Assembly (NCBI GenBank): GCA_947372355.1
Contig: CANBTI010000002.1
Span: 42,580 to 106,579, forward strand
DNA length: 64,000 bases
Direction: 5' to 3'
Origin: Bdellovibrionales bacterium
GTDB lineage: Bacteria; Bdellovibrionota; UBA1018; CAIMNF01
Part shown: positions 1 through 10,626 of the stretch, piece after piece
Position numbering within the stretch: the first letter of the stretch is position 1
How the letters are laid out: every line of letters begins with the position of its first letter
Position numbers and translations under genes: made by a program
Notes under the pieces: generated by a model
What the model saw: only the letters and a program-made list of their open reading frames with translations
Databases searched by the model: none
What the model was told of the DNA's origin: nothing

Positions 1-420
1 CTACTCATGTTTAATTATAACATGCGTAACTTATCTGATGGAAGCTTATCTCCATTCAATGATCCAGTGACCAACGCACAATTTGTAACTTTAGGATTTG
101 ATTTCAATAGTAACAAATGGACTCACGGAGTTCAGTGGTTATATGCAACTGCTTCAAAGGTTGCTGATCAAGCAGGTGGAACTTATTTCAATAAATGGGA
201 TGGACACTATAAAAATCAAACAGCAGGCACCACGCAAGATAAAGGTTTGGGCTCTGAGTTTGATTACTCTCTCAATTATCAATGGGATGAATCTCTTAAG
301 TTGGGCTTAACGATGGGCCTCTACTTCCCTGGTAAATTTTACGAGTTCAGCAATAGCGCGACAGCAAATGTGACGAAGACTGCATTTGGATCTGGGCTTA
401 ATTTGCTCGTGAAATTCTAA
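1..420 (+). CDS. C-terminal part of an outer-membrane beta-barrel/porin-like protein (5' truncated by window edge)
   Basis: Frame is open from base 1 (L L M F N Y N M R N...). Alternating aromatic/polar strands and terminal ...LNLLVKF resemble a beta-barrel C-terminus. Confidence 0.5.
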   Translation, partial: LLMFNYNMRNLSDGSLSPFNDPVTNAQFVTLGFDFNSNKWTHGVQWLYATASKVADQAGGTYFNKWDGHYKNQTAGTTQDKGLGSEFDYSLNYQWDESLKLGLTMGLYFPGKFYEFSNSATANVTKTAFGSGLNLLVKF

Positions 421-427
421 TCATTAT

Positions 428-526
428 ATTCGAGTAAAACTGTTTTTGGTTCAGCGAACATCCATGTTCTTTCCGTCTGTCACCATCCATGGTGACGGAC
501 TTCACCAAAAACAGTTTTACTCGAAT
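428..526. repeat. 99-bp nested inverted-repeat element (23-bp perfect terminal inverted repeats enclosing two smaller dyads)
   Basis: attcgagtaaaactgtttttggt (428-450) is the exact reverse complement of accaaaaacagttttactcgaat (504-526). Interior dyads are gaacat-cc-atgttc and gtcaccat-cc-atggtgac. Confidence 0.9.
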
Positions 527-624
527 GAGTTTATTAAAATTTCACAATTACATTCAGCTTGAGACGTCAAAAAACTAGGTAATCTTAGGCTAAGTAAAAG
601 TACAAATATCACCGTTGATTCATC

Positions 625-1305
625 ATGAAAAAGCCAGACTACACTCAACATGATTCTCAATATATTCAATTACGGAAAAATGGTTTTACGGGTTGGGGTG
701 GTGAAACATTTGATCGTAGAATGTTGGGCTGGGAAAAGACGCTAGAAAATTTGTTTAGTAGTGATCTCTTTCCAAATGTTGGAACTAAAGTTTTGGAGAT
801 CGGTAGTGGAGCAGGGGATACTCTCATTCCCTTTGCTGAAAAGGGCTATCTTGTTTCTGGAATTGAGATTTCACCCGCTGCGGTTCAATGGGCAAAAGAA
901 AAGTTCACTCAAAAAAAACTGAGTGCCCAAGTGGTTCAAGGGAATATTGCTGAGTCATTCCCTTTTTCTGATTTTGAGTTTTCCGCAGTGATCGATGGCG
1001 CTTGTTTGCATTGCCTAATTTCTACTGATCGAAAATTAGCGCTTTCAGAAATTTATAGAGTTTTAAGTCCAAATGGATTTTTTCTAGTTAGCCACATGAT
1101 CAATGATCCTCGTGAATTAGATTCAGAATTAACTTTTAATTCATCAACTCGTACACAAAATAAGAATGGAATTCCATATCGCTCAATGCCCACCTACGAG
1201 CAATTGATCAATGAACTTAGTGATGCTGGCTTTAGCGTGGTTCATGAATCAATTCGTGCAAACCCTTGGTGGGATCATGCTGAGATTTGGTGTTTAAAAA
1301 AGTAA
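625..1305 (+). CDS. class I SAM-dependent methyltransferase
   Basis: VLEIGSGAGDTLIPFAEKGYLVSGIEISPAAVQWAKEKF motif I/II pattern. Confidence 0.85.
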   Translation: MKKPDYTQHDSQYIQLRKNGFTGWGGETFDRRMLGWEKTLENLFSSDLFPNVGTKVLEIGSGAGDTLIPFAEKGYLVSGIEISPAAVQWAKEKFTQKKLSAQVVQGNIAESFPFSDFEFSAVIDGACLHCLISTDRKLALSEIYRVLSPNGFFLVSHMINDPRELDSELTFNSSTRTQNKNGIPYRSMPTYEQLINELSDAGFSVVHESIRANPWWDHAEIWCLKK

Positions 1306-1322
1306 ATAAATTTAAGCTTGAG

Positions 1323-2321
1323 TTACAGCCAACCATTCACCTTATACCAAGCCACCGTTTGAGGAACACCAGATTCCATCGTGTATTTTGGTTTAAATTT
1401 AAAATGATCGTATGATTTTTGTGACGAACAAATCCAGTAGTCTGGAGTGAGTTCATTGAGTTTATCGCGATTTAAGGCGAAGTTTTTATTCATGGCTTTA
1501 CCGGCGATTGAGCCGAGAGAGGCCATGGTGTTCACCAGTGCTCCTGGAATTTTTACTTTGAATGGTTTTACTTTCAGTTCCTGAGCAATCACATTCATGA
1601 TTCTTTCATAAGTGTAAATCTGCCCATCGGTTACAAAAAATCTTTCTCCGTTGATGAAATCTTCTTCTGGCGCATCGAGTGCTGCAACAAGCGCGGTAAT
1701 TAAATCATCCACATGAATCGCGCTATAGTACTTGTGCCCGGTAGGTGTTTTTGATGGAAGAATGGGCATCCATTGTTTTTGAATCGTTTTAAAAAATAAA
1801 AATACATTTTTATCGCGAGGTCCGTAAACCATAGGCGGGCGAATCGAAATGAAGTTTAATTTACCCTTCAATTCATCCAAATAAAGTTCAGCTCTTAATT
1901 TGCTTTCTCCATATAAAGATACTGGCAAATCGCTTTCTGATTCTGAACGAGGTGAGAGTCCAATGCTTGGGCCTGCAGCTGCAAGTGAAGAAACAAAAAT
2001 AAATTTTTTAATCGATCCACTTTTGATTGCGGCATGGGCAAGATTTTTTGTTGCCTCAGCATTGTATTTAAAAAACTCTTCTTTGTTCCGAGCGCTAGTT
2101 AATCCGGCAACGTGATAAATTGCATCCATGTTGAGACATGCTCGAACCATGGATTCTTGATCGCTTAAATCTCCAGCCAATCGAGTGTACTTGATTCCTT
2201 TTAGGAATTCTGAAGAGGCGCTTGGTCGCATTAACGCGCTCACCTCATGCCCAGCCTCCGCGAGGGCGGCAACTAGCCCACTTCCAATGAATCCACTTGC
2301 TCCTGTGACTAAAATTCTCAT
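1323..2321 (-). CDS. NAD(P)-dependent epimerase/dehydratase (extended SDR)
   Basis: N-terminal MRILVTGASGFIGSGLVAAL; YxxxK as YGESK. Confidence 0.85.
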   Translation of the reverse strand: MRILVTGASGFIGSGLVAALAEAGHEVSALMRPSASSEFLKGIKYTRLAGDLSDQESMVRACLNMDAIYHVAGLTSARNKEEFFKYNAEATKNLAHAAIKSGSIKKFIFVSSLAAAGPSIGLSPRSESESDLPVSLYGESKLRAELYLDELKGKLNFISIRPPMVYGPRDKNVFLFFKTIQKQWMPILPSKTPTGHKYYSAIHVDDLITALVAALDAPEEDFINGERFFVTDGQIYTYERIMNVIAQELKVKPFKVKIPGALVNTMASLGSIAGKAMNKNFALNRDKLNELTPDYWICSSQKSYDHFKFKPKYTMESGVPQTVAWYKVNGWL

Positions 2322-2336
2322 AAATTAAATGATACC

Positions 2337-3122
2337 ATGACATTCAAAAAAATGCGCATTGAGGTTTTAGGTTGTGGAACATCTACGGGGGTTCCATTCA
2401 TTCACTGTGATTGCAGGGTTTGTAAATCTCGAAACCCTAAAAATAAACGCCTCCGAGCTTCCATCTGGATTCAGGTGGATGGGCTGAGTTTGCTAGTGGA
2501 TACTTCAGCCGATTTAAGACAACAAGCGCTCCGATCTAAAATTCATCACATCGATGCGATTTTATTTACCCATCCCCATGCGGATCATGTGGGTGGACTC
2601 GATGAAATTCGATCCTATAATTTTATTCAAAAAGAAAGAATTCCTGCATACGCACACGCATGGACGATCGAGCAATTGCGCTCGCGTTTTCCTTATATAT
2701 TTAACGATATGGTGATTGAGGGTGGGGGCGTTTCACAAGTGGATCTCCATGAATTTAAATTCAATGAAGGTGCATTTAAAATTAAAAATGTTTCCGTACT
2801 TCCGATTGAGTTAAAACACGGTTCACAATCGGTTGCTGGATTCCGAATTGGCAACTTTGCTTATCTCACCGATTGTCACGAGATTTCAGATCACTCACTC
2901 TCCCAACTTCATGGCTTAGATGTTTTAATACTGGATTGTCTCAGATTGTCAAAGCATGGAACGCATATGAATTTTGATACGGCGATGGAATATTCAGCAA
3001 AAATTCAGGCAAAAAAGACGATATTCACCCATATGAGTCATGACTTTGACTATCAATCTTTTTCAAGAAAACTCCCGAAAAGACATGCTTTGGCGTATGA
3101 TGGAATGATCATTTCAATTTAA
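2337..3122 (+). CDS. MBL-fold metallo-hydrolase (PhnP-like)
   Basis: LGCGTSTGVP, HPHADHVGG metal-binding motif. The start may be the ATG at 2352. Confidence 0.85.
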   Translation: MTFKKMRIEVLGCGTSTGVPFIHCDCRVCKSRNPKNKRLRASIWIQVDGLSLLVDTSADLRQQALRSKIHHIDAILFTHPHADHVGGLDEIRSYNFIQKERIPAYAHAWTIEQLRSRFPYIFNDMVIEGGGVSQVDLHEFKFNEGAFKIKNVSVLPIELKHGSQSVAGFRIGNFAYLTDCHEISDHSLSQLHGLDVLILDCLRLSKHGTHMNFDTAMEYSAKIQAKKTIFTHMSHDFDYQSFSRKLPKRHALAYDGMIISI

Positions 3123-3156
3123 GCCACCAGGTTTAATAACTAACAGGAGCACTCGT

Positions 3157-4263
3157 ATGATCGTCGGCGTACCCAAGGAAATTAAAAATAAAGAAAATCG
3201 TGTATCAATGGTTGTTGCTGGAGTTCGAGCACTCACGAATGCTGGTCACCAAGTTTTGGTTCAATCTGGTGCAGGGATTGGTGCAGGAATCACGGATCAA
3301 GAGTACACGGGTGCAGGCGCACAGATCATTGAAGGTGCAAGAGATGTATTTGCAAAAGCAGATATGATTGTAAAAGTAAAAGAGCCACTTCCTGAAGAGT
3401 ATGAATTACTCCGCGAAGGACAAATTCTTTATACTTATCTTCATTTGGCTGCCGATGAGCGTTTAACGAAAGCTCTTTTAGAAAGAAAAATTATTGGTAT
3501 CGCTTATGAAACCATTCAGCCAGCTGATGGTTCACTTCCACTTCTTGCACCAATGAGTGCAGTTGCTGGAAGAATGGCAACTCAAATTGGAGCCACTTAT
3601 CTACAAAAAGATAACGGTGGTAAAGGAATGTTACTGGGTGGAGTGACCGGAGTTGCTCGTGCAAATGTGACTATTTTGGGTGGTGGAGTAGTGGGCGTAA
3701 ATGCTGCTAAAATGGCTGCAGGTTTAGGTGCGAAAGTTACCATTTTAGATGTGAACATGGAGCGCCTTGAGTATCTGAATGATGTTTTTGGAAATTCAAT
3801 TCACACCCTTTATTCAAATAACGAACAAATTGAACGTTCAGTTATTGAATCTGATTTAGTGATTAGTGCGATCTTGGTTCCAGGTGCTAAGGCTCCTAAA
3901 CTAGTGACTCGCCAAATGGTTTCTCGTATGGCTCCAGGAGGAGTGATCATTGATGTGGCTGTGGATCAAGGTGGAGCGGTAGAAACTTGTCGTCCTACTT
4001 CTCATGAGCATCCAACTTATGAAGTGGATAACATTATTCACTACGCAGTTCCCAATATGCCAGGAGCAGTGCCACGCACTTCTACTTATGCACTCACCAA
4101 TGTGACATTAAAGTACGCGCTGATGCTTGCAAATATGGGCTGGAAGGCAGCGATCACTAAAGATGCTGCTCTTTACAAAGGCGTTAACATTGCGAATGGT
4201 AAATTAACCTATAAAGCAGTTGCTGATGATCTAGGGTTGCCATTCGAGGCTGTTAAGCTTTAA
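3157..4263 (+). CDS. ald: alanine dehydrogenase
   Basis: [18 protein letters not shown]..., [26 protein letters not shown]; full-length 368 aa; SD aggagc upstream. Confidence 0.95.
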   Translation: MIVGVPKEIKNKENRVSMVVAGVRALTNAGHQVLVQSGAGIGAGITDQEYTGAGAQIIEGARDVFAKADMIVKVKEPLPEEYELLREGQILYTYLHLAADERLTKALLERKIIGIAYETIQPADGSLPLLAPMSAVAGRMATQIGATYLQKDNGGKGMLLGGVTGVARANVTILGGGVVGVNAAKMAAGLGAKVTILDVNMERLEYLNDVFGNSIHTLYSNNEQIERSVIESDLVISAILVPGAKAPKLVTRQMVSRMAPGGVIIDVAVDQGGAVETCRPTSHEHPTYEVDNIIHYAVPNMPGAVPRTSTYALTNVTLKYALMLANMGWKAAITKDAALYKGVNIANGKLTYKAVADDLGLPFEAVKL

Positions 4264-4275
4264 ACTAATTACAGA

Positions 4276-4767
4276 ATGAAAAAACTCGGCCTCATCTTGG
4301 GGTTGGTCAATGCGCTAGTGATTGCAGGAGTCTTGGGTCTCTTTGTTTATACAAAGATGATTTACAAGCGTCCGCCTATTACTGAAGCTCAAGAGCGCCA
4401 GCGTTTATCTAAAGCCCAGCACAAAACTGAAGTGATGCACCTCCAGAAAAAAGGGATTGTACCTTTGGATTCTATCACTGCCAATTTAGATCCTTACACT
4501 GGAGCAGATGGAAAACAAAAATTCCATTATGTATCGATATCGCTTTCTGTAGAAATTAGAGATGAAAAAGAGATTCATAAATTTGATGAGATTAAACCCA
4601 TCGTGCTCGATCAAATCCTGCAGCAGTTGGGTAAAAAAACCTTCGAAGATTTAAATCAAGTTCAAGGACGTTATCTTTTTCGCTCGCTGATCATTGATGC
4701 AACCAACGCCTATCTTAAAGAGCCAATTGTAACTGAAGTTTATTTCACTGATTTTATTCTTCAATAA
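4276..4767 (+). CDS. FliL-like membrane protein (orphan)
   Basis: Single N-terminal TM segment, C-terminal EVYFTDFILQ typical of FliL. Confidence 0.7.
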   Translation: MKKLGLILGLVNALVIAGVLGLFVYTKMIYKRPPITEAQERQRLSKAQHKTEVMHLQKKGIVPLDSITANLDPYTGADGKQKFHYVSISLSVEIRDEKEIHKFDEIKPIVLDQILQQLGKKTFEDLNQVQGRYLFRSLIIDATNAYLKEPIVTEVYFTDFILQ

Positions 4768-4768
4768 A

Positions 4769-5110
4769 TTATACTGTGAAACCGCGAGCTTCAAAGTAAG
4801 CGCCCGGATCGATTTGAATTGATGGAGCTTGAATGGTTCCGAATACCTTACCTAGGGATGTGACCCAGATTTTTTTCTGAGCGATGACTTCACCTTTTAC
4901 AAATCCTTCGATAATTACTGTATCGCCAAACACTTTTCCTTCAACGAGGGAATCTTCTTTTAAGAAAATTTCACTATCAGGAGCGCCTTTGATTTCACCC
5001 ATCACATGACCAAAAAAGTGAACTTCATCTTGAACTTCAAGTGTTCCAACTATTTTAGTTTTTTGAGAAATTACAGTGAGTGAAGATTCGGGTAAATTAT
5101 TTTTTTCCAT
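4769..5110 (-). CDS. bactofilin (polymer-forming cytoskeletal, DUF583)
   Basis: Repeating beta-helix pattern: GTLEVQDEVHFFGHVMGEIKG...LVEGKVFGDTVIIEGFVKGEV. Internal Met (MEKNN) preferred over the longer ORF start. Confidence 0.85.
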   Translation of the reverse strand: MEKNNLPESSLTVISQKTKIVGTLEVQDEVHFFGHVMGEIKGAPDSEIFLKEDSLVEGKVFGDTVIIEGFVKGEVIAQKKIWVTSLGKVFGTIQAPSIQIDPGAYFEARGFTV

Positions 5111-5900
5111 ATTGAAAGCTTTGGGTAAGGATAAGTTTATTTTCAAGATCGAATAAGAAAATCTGAATTTGAGATAATTGGGCTGGAGTTTCAAAAGGCC
5201 CCAATTTTGTTTTTAAAATACGAAAGCGGGCCACGGAAAAATATTCTCCATGATCGGCATTAAATAAAAACGAACTACTCGGTACATTCAAAACATTATC
5301 AGGATGCGCAAAAATACGATCCTTACCTCTTGCTAATACAACCAAGTGGCCTTGCTGGCTTCCTTTACCTTGTTCTCTATATGCAACAACTCCTGAAACG
5401 AGTGCAAACTTTCCCTGCCAATTAATTTTAACATCGCTGAGTTGAACCGGAGCCGTACCACCGGTAGGAGGTAAGGTGATGCGAGGAGCTAGGCCTGTCC
5501 AAATACCCTCTTGGGCATCCATTGCTTGTCCTGCTTCGGCTTCTGGTTTGGTGTCTCTTGAGTTTGGATCATCATTTTTTGCAGCTGGAGCTGGAGTTCC
5601 ATTAGCGGTCGCTGCAGGAATATTGGATGAAAGTGTTTCGTTTGTGTGTTTTAGATCTCGAACTTCTCTTTCTAATTCCATGATGGCGCCTGATTGATTT
5701 CCACCCTTCATTCGGTAGGTTTTGACTGCAAAAAAGATTGATGTCAAACTAATGACGATCAAAAGCCATGCAATGACCGAACTTCTATAGATCCATTTCA
5801 CGGGAACTTTGAAAGTGCGTGGATCTAGGTTCTGATGGTGGACTTGGACTGTCAAAACTTTGCCAGTTTTGTTATTGTTTGAAGCTTGATCGAGGCTCAT
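5097..5900 (-). CDS. hypothetical single-TM protein with coiled-coil and a C-terminal extracytoplasmic domain, upstream of and overlapping bactofilin
   Basis: TM VIAWLLIVISLTSIFFAV; start chosen at MSLDQASNNN. Confidence 0.6.
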   Translation of the reverse strand: MSLDQASNNNKTGKVLTVQVHHQNLDPRTFKVPVKWIYRSSVIAWLLIVISLTSIFFAVKTYRMKGGNQSGAIMELEREVRDLKHTNETLSSNIPAATANGTPAPAAKNDDPNSRDTKPEAEAGQAMDAQEGIWTGLAPRITLPPTGGTAPVQLSDVKINWQGKFALVSGVVAYREQGKGSQQGHLVVLARGKDRIFAHPDNVLNVPSSSFLFNADHGEYFSVARFRILKTKLGPFETPAQLSQIQIFLFDLENKLILTQSFQYGKK

Positions 5901-5957
5901 TTTGCCCAGAATACTACAAAGATTAAGATTTAGCTGCATCTTTCCGAAGAGTTAATT

Positions 5958-7349
5958 GTGAAGATACTTTTTATTGATGAAGGTTCAAGTTTACAAGAAA
6001 AATGGATCGAGCCATTACGCGGCGAAGGTTGGGGCGTGGTGCGTGCTAGAAGCACGGAAGACGCTGAAAAAATTTTAGAATTTCATGGTGATAGCTTAAG
6101 TGCAATCGTGGTTTCTGAAAACTTTGTTGATTGGGCTGAAAAATGGAATTATCCGTATATTGTTTTCATCAAAACTTGGAAAGAAGCACAAGTTTTAAAA
6201 CATCAAAACACTTCTCCTCGCGCCGCGGTTGCGTACTTGGAGTTTGATTCAAATTTAGAATTATTAAAACAATCTCTTGAGGGTGGATTAAGAGCAACTG
6301 GAACTTCCGCAACATCAGCTCCAGCTTATTCCAAATCAAAGCCTTCAATGAATGAAGTGAAGCCAAATTCAGATCATGAATCAGTAGTGATTTCTTTCGA
6401 GAAATATTCAGAGAAAAAAATTGAGATTCAAAGTACATCTTTAAGTACGGCTGAAGCGTCACCGGTTCAAGATTTAGATAGAACCATGATGCTAGAAAGT
6501 ACTTCTGTTTCAAATGCAAGAGTTTCCTTAAATGAAGAAATTCAGCCGAATATTCAGCCAGAAATTAAACTTGATTTATTTGGTGATGAAATTGGAAAAT
6601 TTGAAGAAAAAAATGATGTAGAAGAAGTAGTAGCGGATGAGGCAGAAGTATTGCTTAATTCTGATGCGGATGAGGTTTCTCAAGAAATAGAGCTTCCTGT
6701 TGTTGCAATGCCTAGTTACTCTTCTGGTCCTGTTTCTGGAAATAAAGATTTAGATACCATGAAAAACTATCTTGCTCTTCGTGAACAAGATGTAGCCCTC
6801 TTGACTGGTCAGATGAGATCCACTCAAGAGAGAGTTCAGCAGCTTGAAATGCAATTGAAAATGGAAAGAGCACGCAGTGGCGAGCTTCAGCACATGGTTC
6901 AAAAGCAAGAGCAACAGATCCAAAATTTTGAACGAGATAAACAAGTTGAATTTGAAGTGATCCATCAGCAAGTTGAAGATTTGAATCTTCAGTTACGAGA
7001 AAAAACAGATAAAGTAAGAACCATTGAGGCAAAATTAAAAATTACGACTGATGAAGTCGAAAAAGTAAAAGAGAGAGTTCGAGTTGATATTCGAAGAATT
7101 CGGGTTCGCGAAAAAGAGCTTGAAGGACAACTCGAAATATTGAAAAAAGACTCTACTGCCCTTCTGGTGGCCCGCGACGAGAAAATAGTTGAATTAAAGC
7201 GTAAGATTGATCTTCTAGAGTTCAATATGGAGCTGGTTCAAGAGCAGTATGCCAAAGAGCGTAATGCTACAGAGCAGCTACGTCATAAATTAAAAGAAGC
7301 TTCGGGAGTCATGAACGCGGCTCGTGGCTTGCTCGATTCGTCGAACTAG
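5958..7349 (+). CDS. degenerate receiver-like domain plus long C-terminal coiled coil
   Basis: N-term MKILFIDEGSSLQEKWIEPLRGEGWGVVRARSTEDAEKIL looks like a response-regulator fold; C-term LALREQDVALLTGQMRSTQERVQQLEMQLKMERARS... heptads. Confidence 0.6.
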   Translation: MKILFIDEGSSLQEKWIEPLRGEGWGVVRARSTEDAEKILEFHGDSLSAIVVSENFVDWAEKWNYPYIVFIKTWKEAQVLKHQNTSPRAAVAYLEFDSNLELLKQSLEGGLRATGTSATSAPAYSKSKPSMNEVKPNSDHESVVISFEKYSEKKIEIQSTSLSTAEASPVQDLDRTMMLESTSVSNARVSLNEEIQPNIQPEIKLDLFGDEIGKFEEKNDVEEVVADEAEVLLNSDADEVSQEIELPVVAMPSYSSGPVSGNKDLDTMKNYLALREQDVALLTGQMRSTQERVQQLEMQLKMERARSGELQHMVQKQEQQIQNFERDKQVEFEVIHQQVEDLNLQLREKTDKVRTIEAKLKITTDEVEKVKERVRVDIRRIRVREKELEGQLEILKKDSTALLVARDEKIVELKRKIDLLEFNMELVQEQYAKERNATEQLRHKLKEASGVMNAARGLLDSSN

Positions 7350-7365
7350 ACTAAACTCAGTTTAC

Positions 7366-8103
7366 ATGATGATCGTGGCCGTAATTCCTGCTCGTTATGG
7401 GTCTACTCGTTTGCCAGCTAAGCCGCTTGCAGACATCTGCGGCAAACCCATGATTCAATGGGTGTACGAAAAAACAAAACAATCTAAACTTTGTACTCGT
7501 GTGGTGGTTGCCACTGATGATGAACGCGTTGCATCTGTTGTGCGTGAATTTGGTGGAGAAGCGATCATAACTTCAGCCGATATTCAAAGCGGCACAGATC
7601 GCATGGCTGTGGTTGCCCGCATGATCGATGCAGATATTTTTGTCAATGTTCAGGGGGACGAGCCACTCATTGATGGCGCTTCGATTGATTCAGCAATTCA
7701 GCCGGTGATTGATCAAAAATTTAATCTCACTTCACTCAGAGTTCCGATTAAATCGACAGAAGATTTATTAAGTAAAAATGTAGTGAAGGTGATTGTAGAT
7801 GATTTTAATCGAGCACTCTATTTTTCACGTTATCCAATCCCATACTCCAGAGTTGAGCCAGAGCAAGCTAAGGCGCCTTTTATATGCTCACAACATGTGG
7901 GAATTTACGTTTATCGAAAAGATACCTTGTTAAAAATAAACGCGATGTCACCCAGTGATCTTGAGCGTGCTGAAAGTTTAGAGCAACTTCGGGCAATGAA
8001 AGCTGGAATTGAAATTGGAGTTATAGAAGTAAATTTTGATTCAGTGGGCGTAGACACAATAGAAGATTTAGAAAAAGTAAGGAGAATGATTAATCGTGGC
8101 TAA
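7366..8103 (+). CDS. kdsB: 3-deoxy-manno-octulosonate cytidylyltransferase
   Basis: [36 protein letters not shown] motif. Confidence 0.95.
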   Translation: MMIVAVIPARYGSTRLPAKPLADICGKPMIQWVYEKTKQSKLCTRVVVATDDERVASVVREFGGEAIITSADIQSGTDRMAVVARMIDADIFVNVQGDEPLIDGASIDSAIQPVIDQKFNLTSLRVPIKSTEDLLSKNVVKVIVDDFNRALYFSRYPIPYSRVEPEQAKAPFICSQHVGIYVYRKDTLLKINAMSPSDLERAESLEQLRAMKAGIEIGVIEVNFDSVGVDTIEDLEKVRRMINRG

Positions 8104-9754
8104 ACAAAAAAAATATATATTCGTTACGGGTGGCGTTTTATCCAGTATCGGTAAAGGAATTACTGCTGCTTCACTCGGAATGTTGCTCGAGCAACGTGGC
8201 ATTAAGGTAACGATGGTAAAAATGGATCCATATTTAAATTTGGATCCAGGCACGATGAGTCCCTTTCAGCATGGTGAAGTGTTTGTGCTGGATGATGGAA
8301 CTGAAACCGACTTGGATTTAGGTCATTATCAGCGGTTTACTCAACATGCAAAATTCACACGTAAAAATAGTTTTACTGCGGGTCGTGTTTACGAAGCAGT
8401 ATTGAAAAAAGAGCGAGCAGGGGAGTATCTAGGTAAAACTGTTCAAGTGATTCCTCATGTGACTGATCAAATTAAAGAAAATATTAGAGCAGCGGTTGAA
8501 GATGCCGATCTTGCGATTATTGAAGTGGGTGGAACCGTAGGAGATATAGAAGGACTTCCGTTTTTTGAAGCGATTCGCCAAATGAAACATCAAGAAGGCG
8601 CTGAAAATGTTTTATTCGCGCATCTTACTTTAGTTCCATATATTGCCACTGCTGGAGAATTAAAAACTAAACCCACTCAACATAGTGTGAAGGAATTGCG
8701 TGAAATTGGGATTCAACCCGACGTATTGATTTGCAGAACTGATCGAGTGATTGATAAAGAGGTAAAAGAAAAAATCGGTTTATTTTGTAATCTTTCTGCT
8801 GATTGTGTTTTTAGTGCTCGGGATGCTGATAGTATTTATGATGTCCCACTATTCTTTTCAGAAGAGGGACTCGACGATCGCATTGCTGAGAAGCTTGGAA
8901 TTTGGACTGGTCGACCTGATCTTTCAAAATGGAAAGCAATGGTAGATGTGATCCATCACCCAAAACATGAGGTGAAAATTGGAATCGTTGGAAAGTATAC
9001 GGATTGGCGTGATGCTTACAAATCAATTTCTGAATCATTAATTCATGGTGGGGCTGCAAACAGCACACGCGTAATTCCCGTTTACATTGACAGTGAAGAA
9101 CTAGAAAAAGGGAACTTATCTGCCATTCAAGATGTAAATGGAATATTAGTTCCCGGTGGATTTGGTGAACGTGGAATTGAAGGAAAAATAAAAGCAATTG
9201 AATATGCTAGAACCGAAAATATTCCCTTTTTTGGAATTTGCTTGGGCATGCAACTCGCAGTGGTAGAATTTGCGAGGAATGTGGCTGGTTTAGATCATGC
9301 AAACTCGGCTGAATTTAAACCGGGTGGAGATCAAAATGTAATTGATCTGATGGAGTCGCAAAAAGGAGTGACTGATCTCGGTGGCACGATGAGATTGGGT
9401 GCGTATTCATGTCAGGTTCTTCAGAAGTTCAATGGAAAACCGACGCATGCATTTCTTGCTTATCAGAAAGAAAAAATTTCTGAACGTCATCGCCATCGTT
9501 TTGAGGTTTCAAATCAATTTCGCTCTCGTTTAGAAGAAAGCGGATTATTGGTCAGTGGTAAAAACACCGACGCTGCTCAAGGAATTGAGTTAGTAGAAAT
9601 GATCGAACTTCCTAATCATCCTTGGTTTTTGGGTTGTCAGTTTCATCCGGAGTTGCTCAGTCGCCCATTGGATCCACATCCTTTATTTGTTCAATTCATC
9701 AAGGCTTCTCTTTCATCTGGAAAAGCTCAAACTAAACTAAAGGGAATAAAGTAA
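8096..9754 (+). CDS. pyrG: CTP synthase
   Basis: [38 protein letters not shown] glutaminase motif; 552 aa. Confidence 0.98.
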   Translation: MAKQKKYIFVTGGVLSSIGKGITAASLGMLLEQRGIKVTMVKMDPYLNLDPGTMSPFQHGEVFVLDDGTETDLDLGHYQRFTQHAKFTRKNSFTAGRVYEAVLKKERAGEYLGKTVQVIPHVTDQIKENIRAAVEDADLAIIEVGGTVGDIEGLPFFEAIRQMKHQEGAENVLFAHLTLVPYIATAGELKTKPTQHSVKELREIGIQPDVLICRTDRVIDKEVKEKIGLFCNLSADCVFSARDADSIYDVPLFFSEEGLDDRIAEKLGIWTGRPDLSKWKAMVDVIHHPKHEVKIGIVGKYTDWRDAYKSISESLIHGGAANSTRVIPVYIDSEELEKGNLSAIQDVNGILVPGGFGERGIEGKIKAIEYARTENIPFFGICLGMQLAVVEFARNVAGLDHANSAEFKPGGDQNVIDLMESQKGVTDLGGTMRLGAYSCQVLQKFNGKPTHAFLAYQKEKISERHRHRFEVSNQFRSRLEESGLLVSGKNTDAAQGIELVEMIELPNHPWFLGCQFHPELLSRPLDPHPLFVQFIKASLSSGKAQTKLKGIK

Positions 9755-10626
9755 TGCAAGCTATAGTGAGTAAACCAATGACCCTCATCGCTGGGCCTTG
9801 TGTAATTGAAGATGAAGGTTTGGTGATGGAGATTGCTACTGAACTAAAACATCAACTTGCTGGCGTGGGAGTGCAGTTCTTTTTTAAAGCATCTTTTGAT
9901 AAGGCTAATCGATCATCCATTGATGGATTTCGAGGCCCAGGCATGGTGGAAGGATTAAAGATTCTTTCCAAAGTAAAAGATAAACTGGGATTACCCGTGG
10001 TTACCGATATTCATTTACCTGATCAAGCTGAAGAAGTAGCGAAGGTGGCGGATTTTTTACAAATTCCTGCGTTTCTATGTCGTCAAACAGATTTGATTGT
10101 TGCTGTTTCAGAAGCTGCAATCAAGTGGGGACGTAAACTCAATGTAAAAAAAGGTCAGTTTTTAGCTCCTTGGGATGCAAAAAACATTGTTGATAAAGTT
10201 CGAGCTGTAGAAGCACTTCATGCCTCAAAAAACGGCGGAAAAAAAATTGATCTTTATCTTACAGAGCGGGGAAGCAGTTTTGGCTACAATGCACTCGTGG
10301 TAGACATGACCTCTTTTCAAACCATGCAAAAATTTGGTGTGCAAACCATTTACGATGCAACTCATTCTATTCAAATTCCAGGCGGCGGAGCAGGTGGAAA
10401 ATCAACTGGTGGCAAGCGTGAATATTTAGAAGTGCTCGCTCGTTCTGCTTTTGCGGCAGGAGCGGATGCACTATTTATGGAGTGTCATCCACGCCCAGAG
10501 TTGGCAAAGAGTGATGGCCCGAATGCTTTTTATCTTGAGCATGTTGGAACATTTGTTCGTCAAATTTTAGAGTTCAGAAGATTAGCTCAGAGTTTTCCTA
10601 AATTATTACCTGAGGCAAATCGATGA
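9754..10626 (+). CDS. kdsA: 3-deoxy-8-phosphooctulonate synthase
   Basis: LIAGPCVIED, FKASFDKANRSS, TERGSSFGYNALVVDM. Confidence 0.97.
   Translation: MQAIVSKPMTLIAGPCVIEDEGLVMEIATELKHQLAGVGVQFFFKASFDKANRSSIDGFRGPGMVEGLKILSKVKDKLGLPVVTDIHLPDQAEEVAKVADFLQIPAFLCRQTDLIVAVSEAAIKWGRKLNVKKGQFLAPWDAKNIVDKVRAVEALHASKNGGKKIDLYLTERGSSFGYNALVVDMTSFQTMQKFGVQTIYDATHSIQIPGGGAGGKSTGGKREYLEVLARSAFAAGADALFMECHPRPELAKSDGPNAFYLEHVGTFVRQILEFRRLAQSFPKLLPEANR

Noticed and set aside
8811-9197. 128-aa minus-strand ORF antisense to pyrG and similar antisense ORFs across the window (6169-6519, 6712-7032, 29349-29702, 57994-58371)
   Set aside because: Composition and position fully explained by overlap with strongly supported genes on the other strand.
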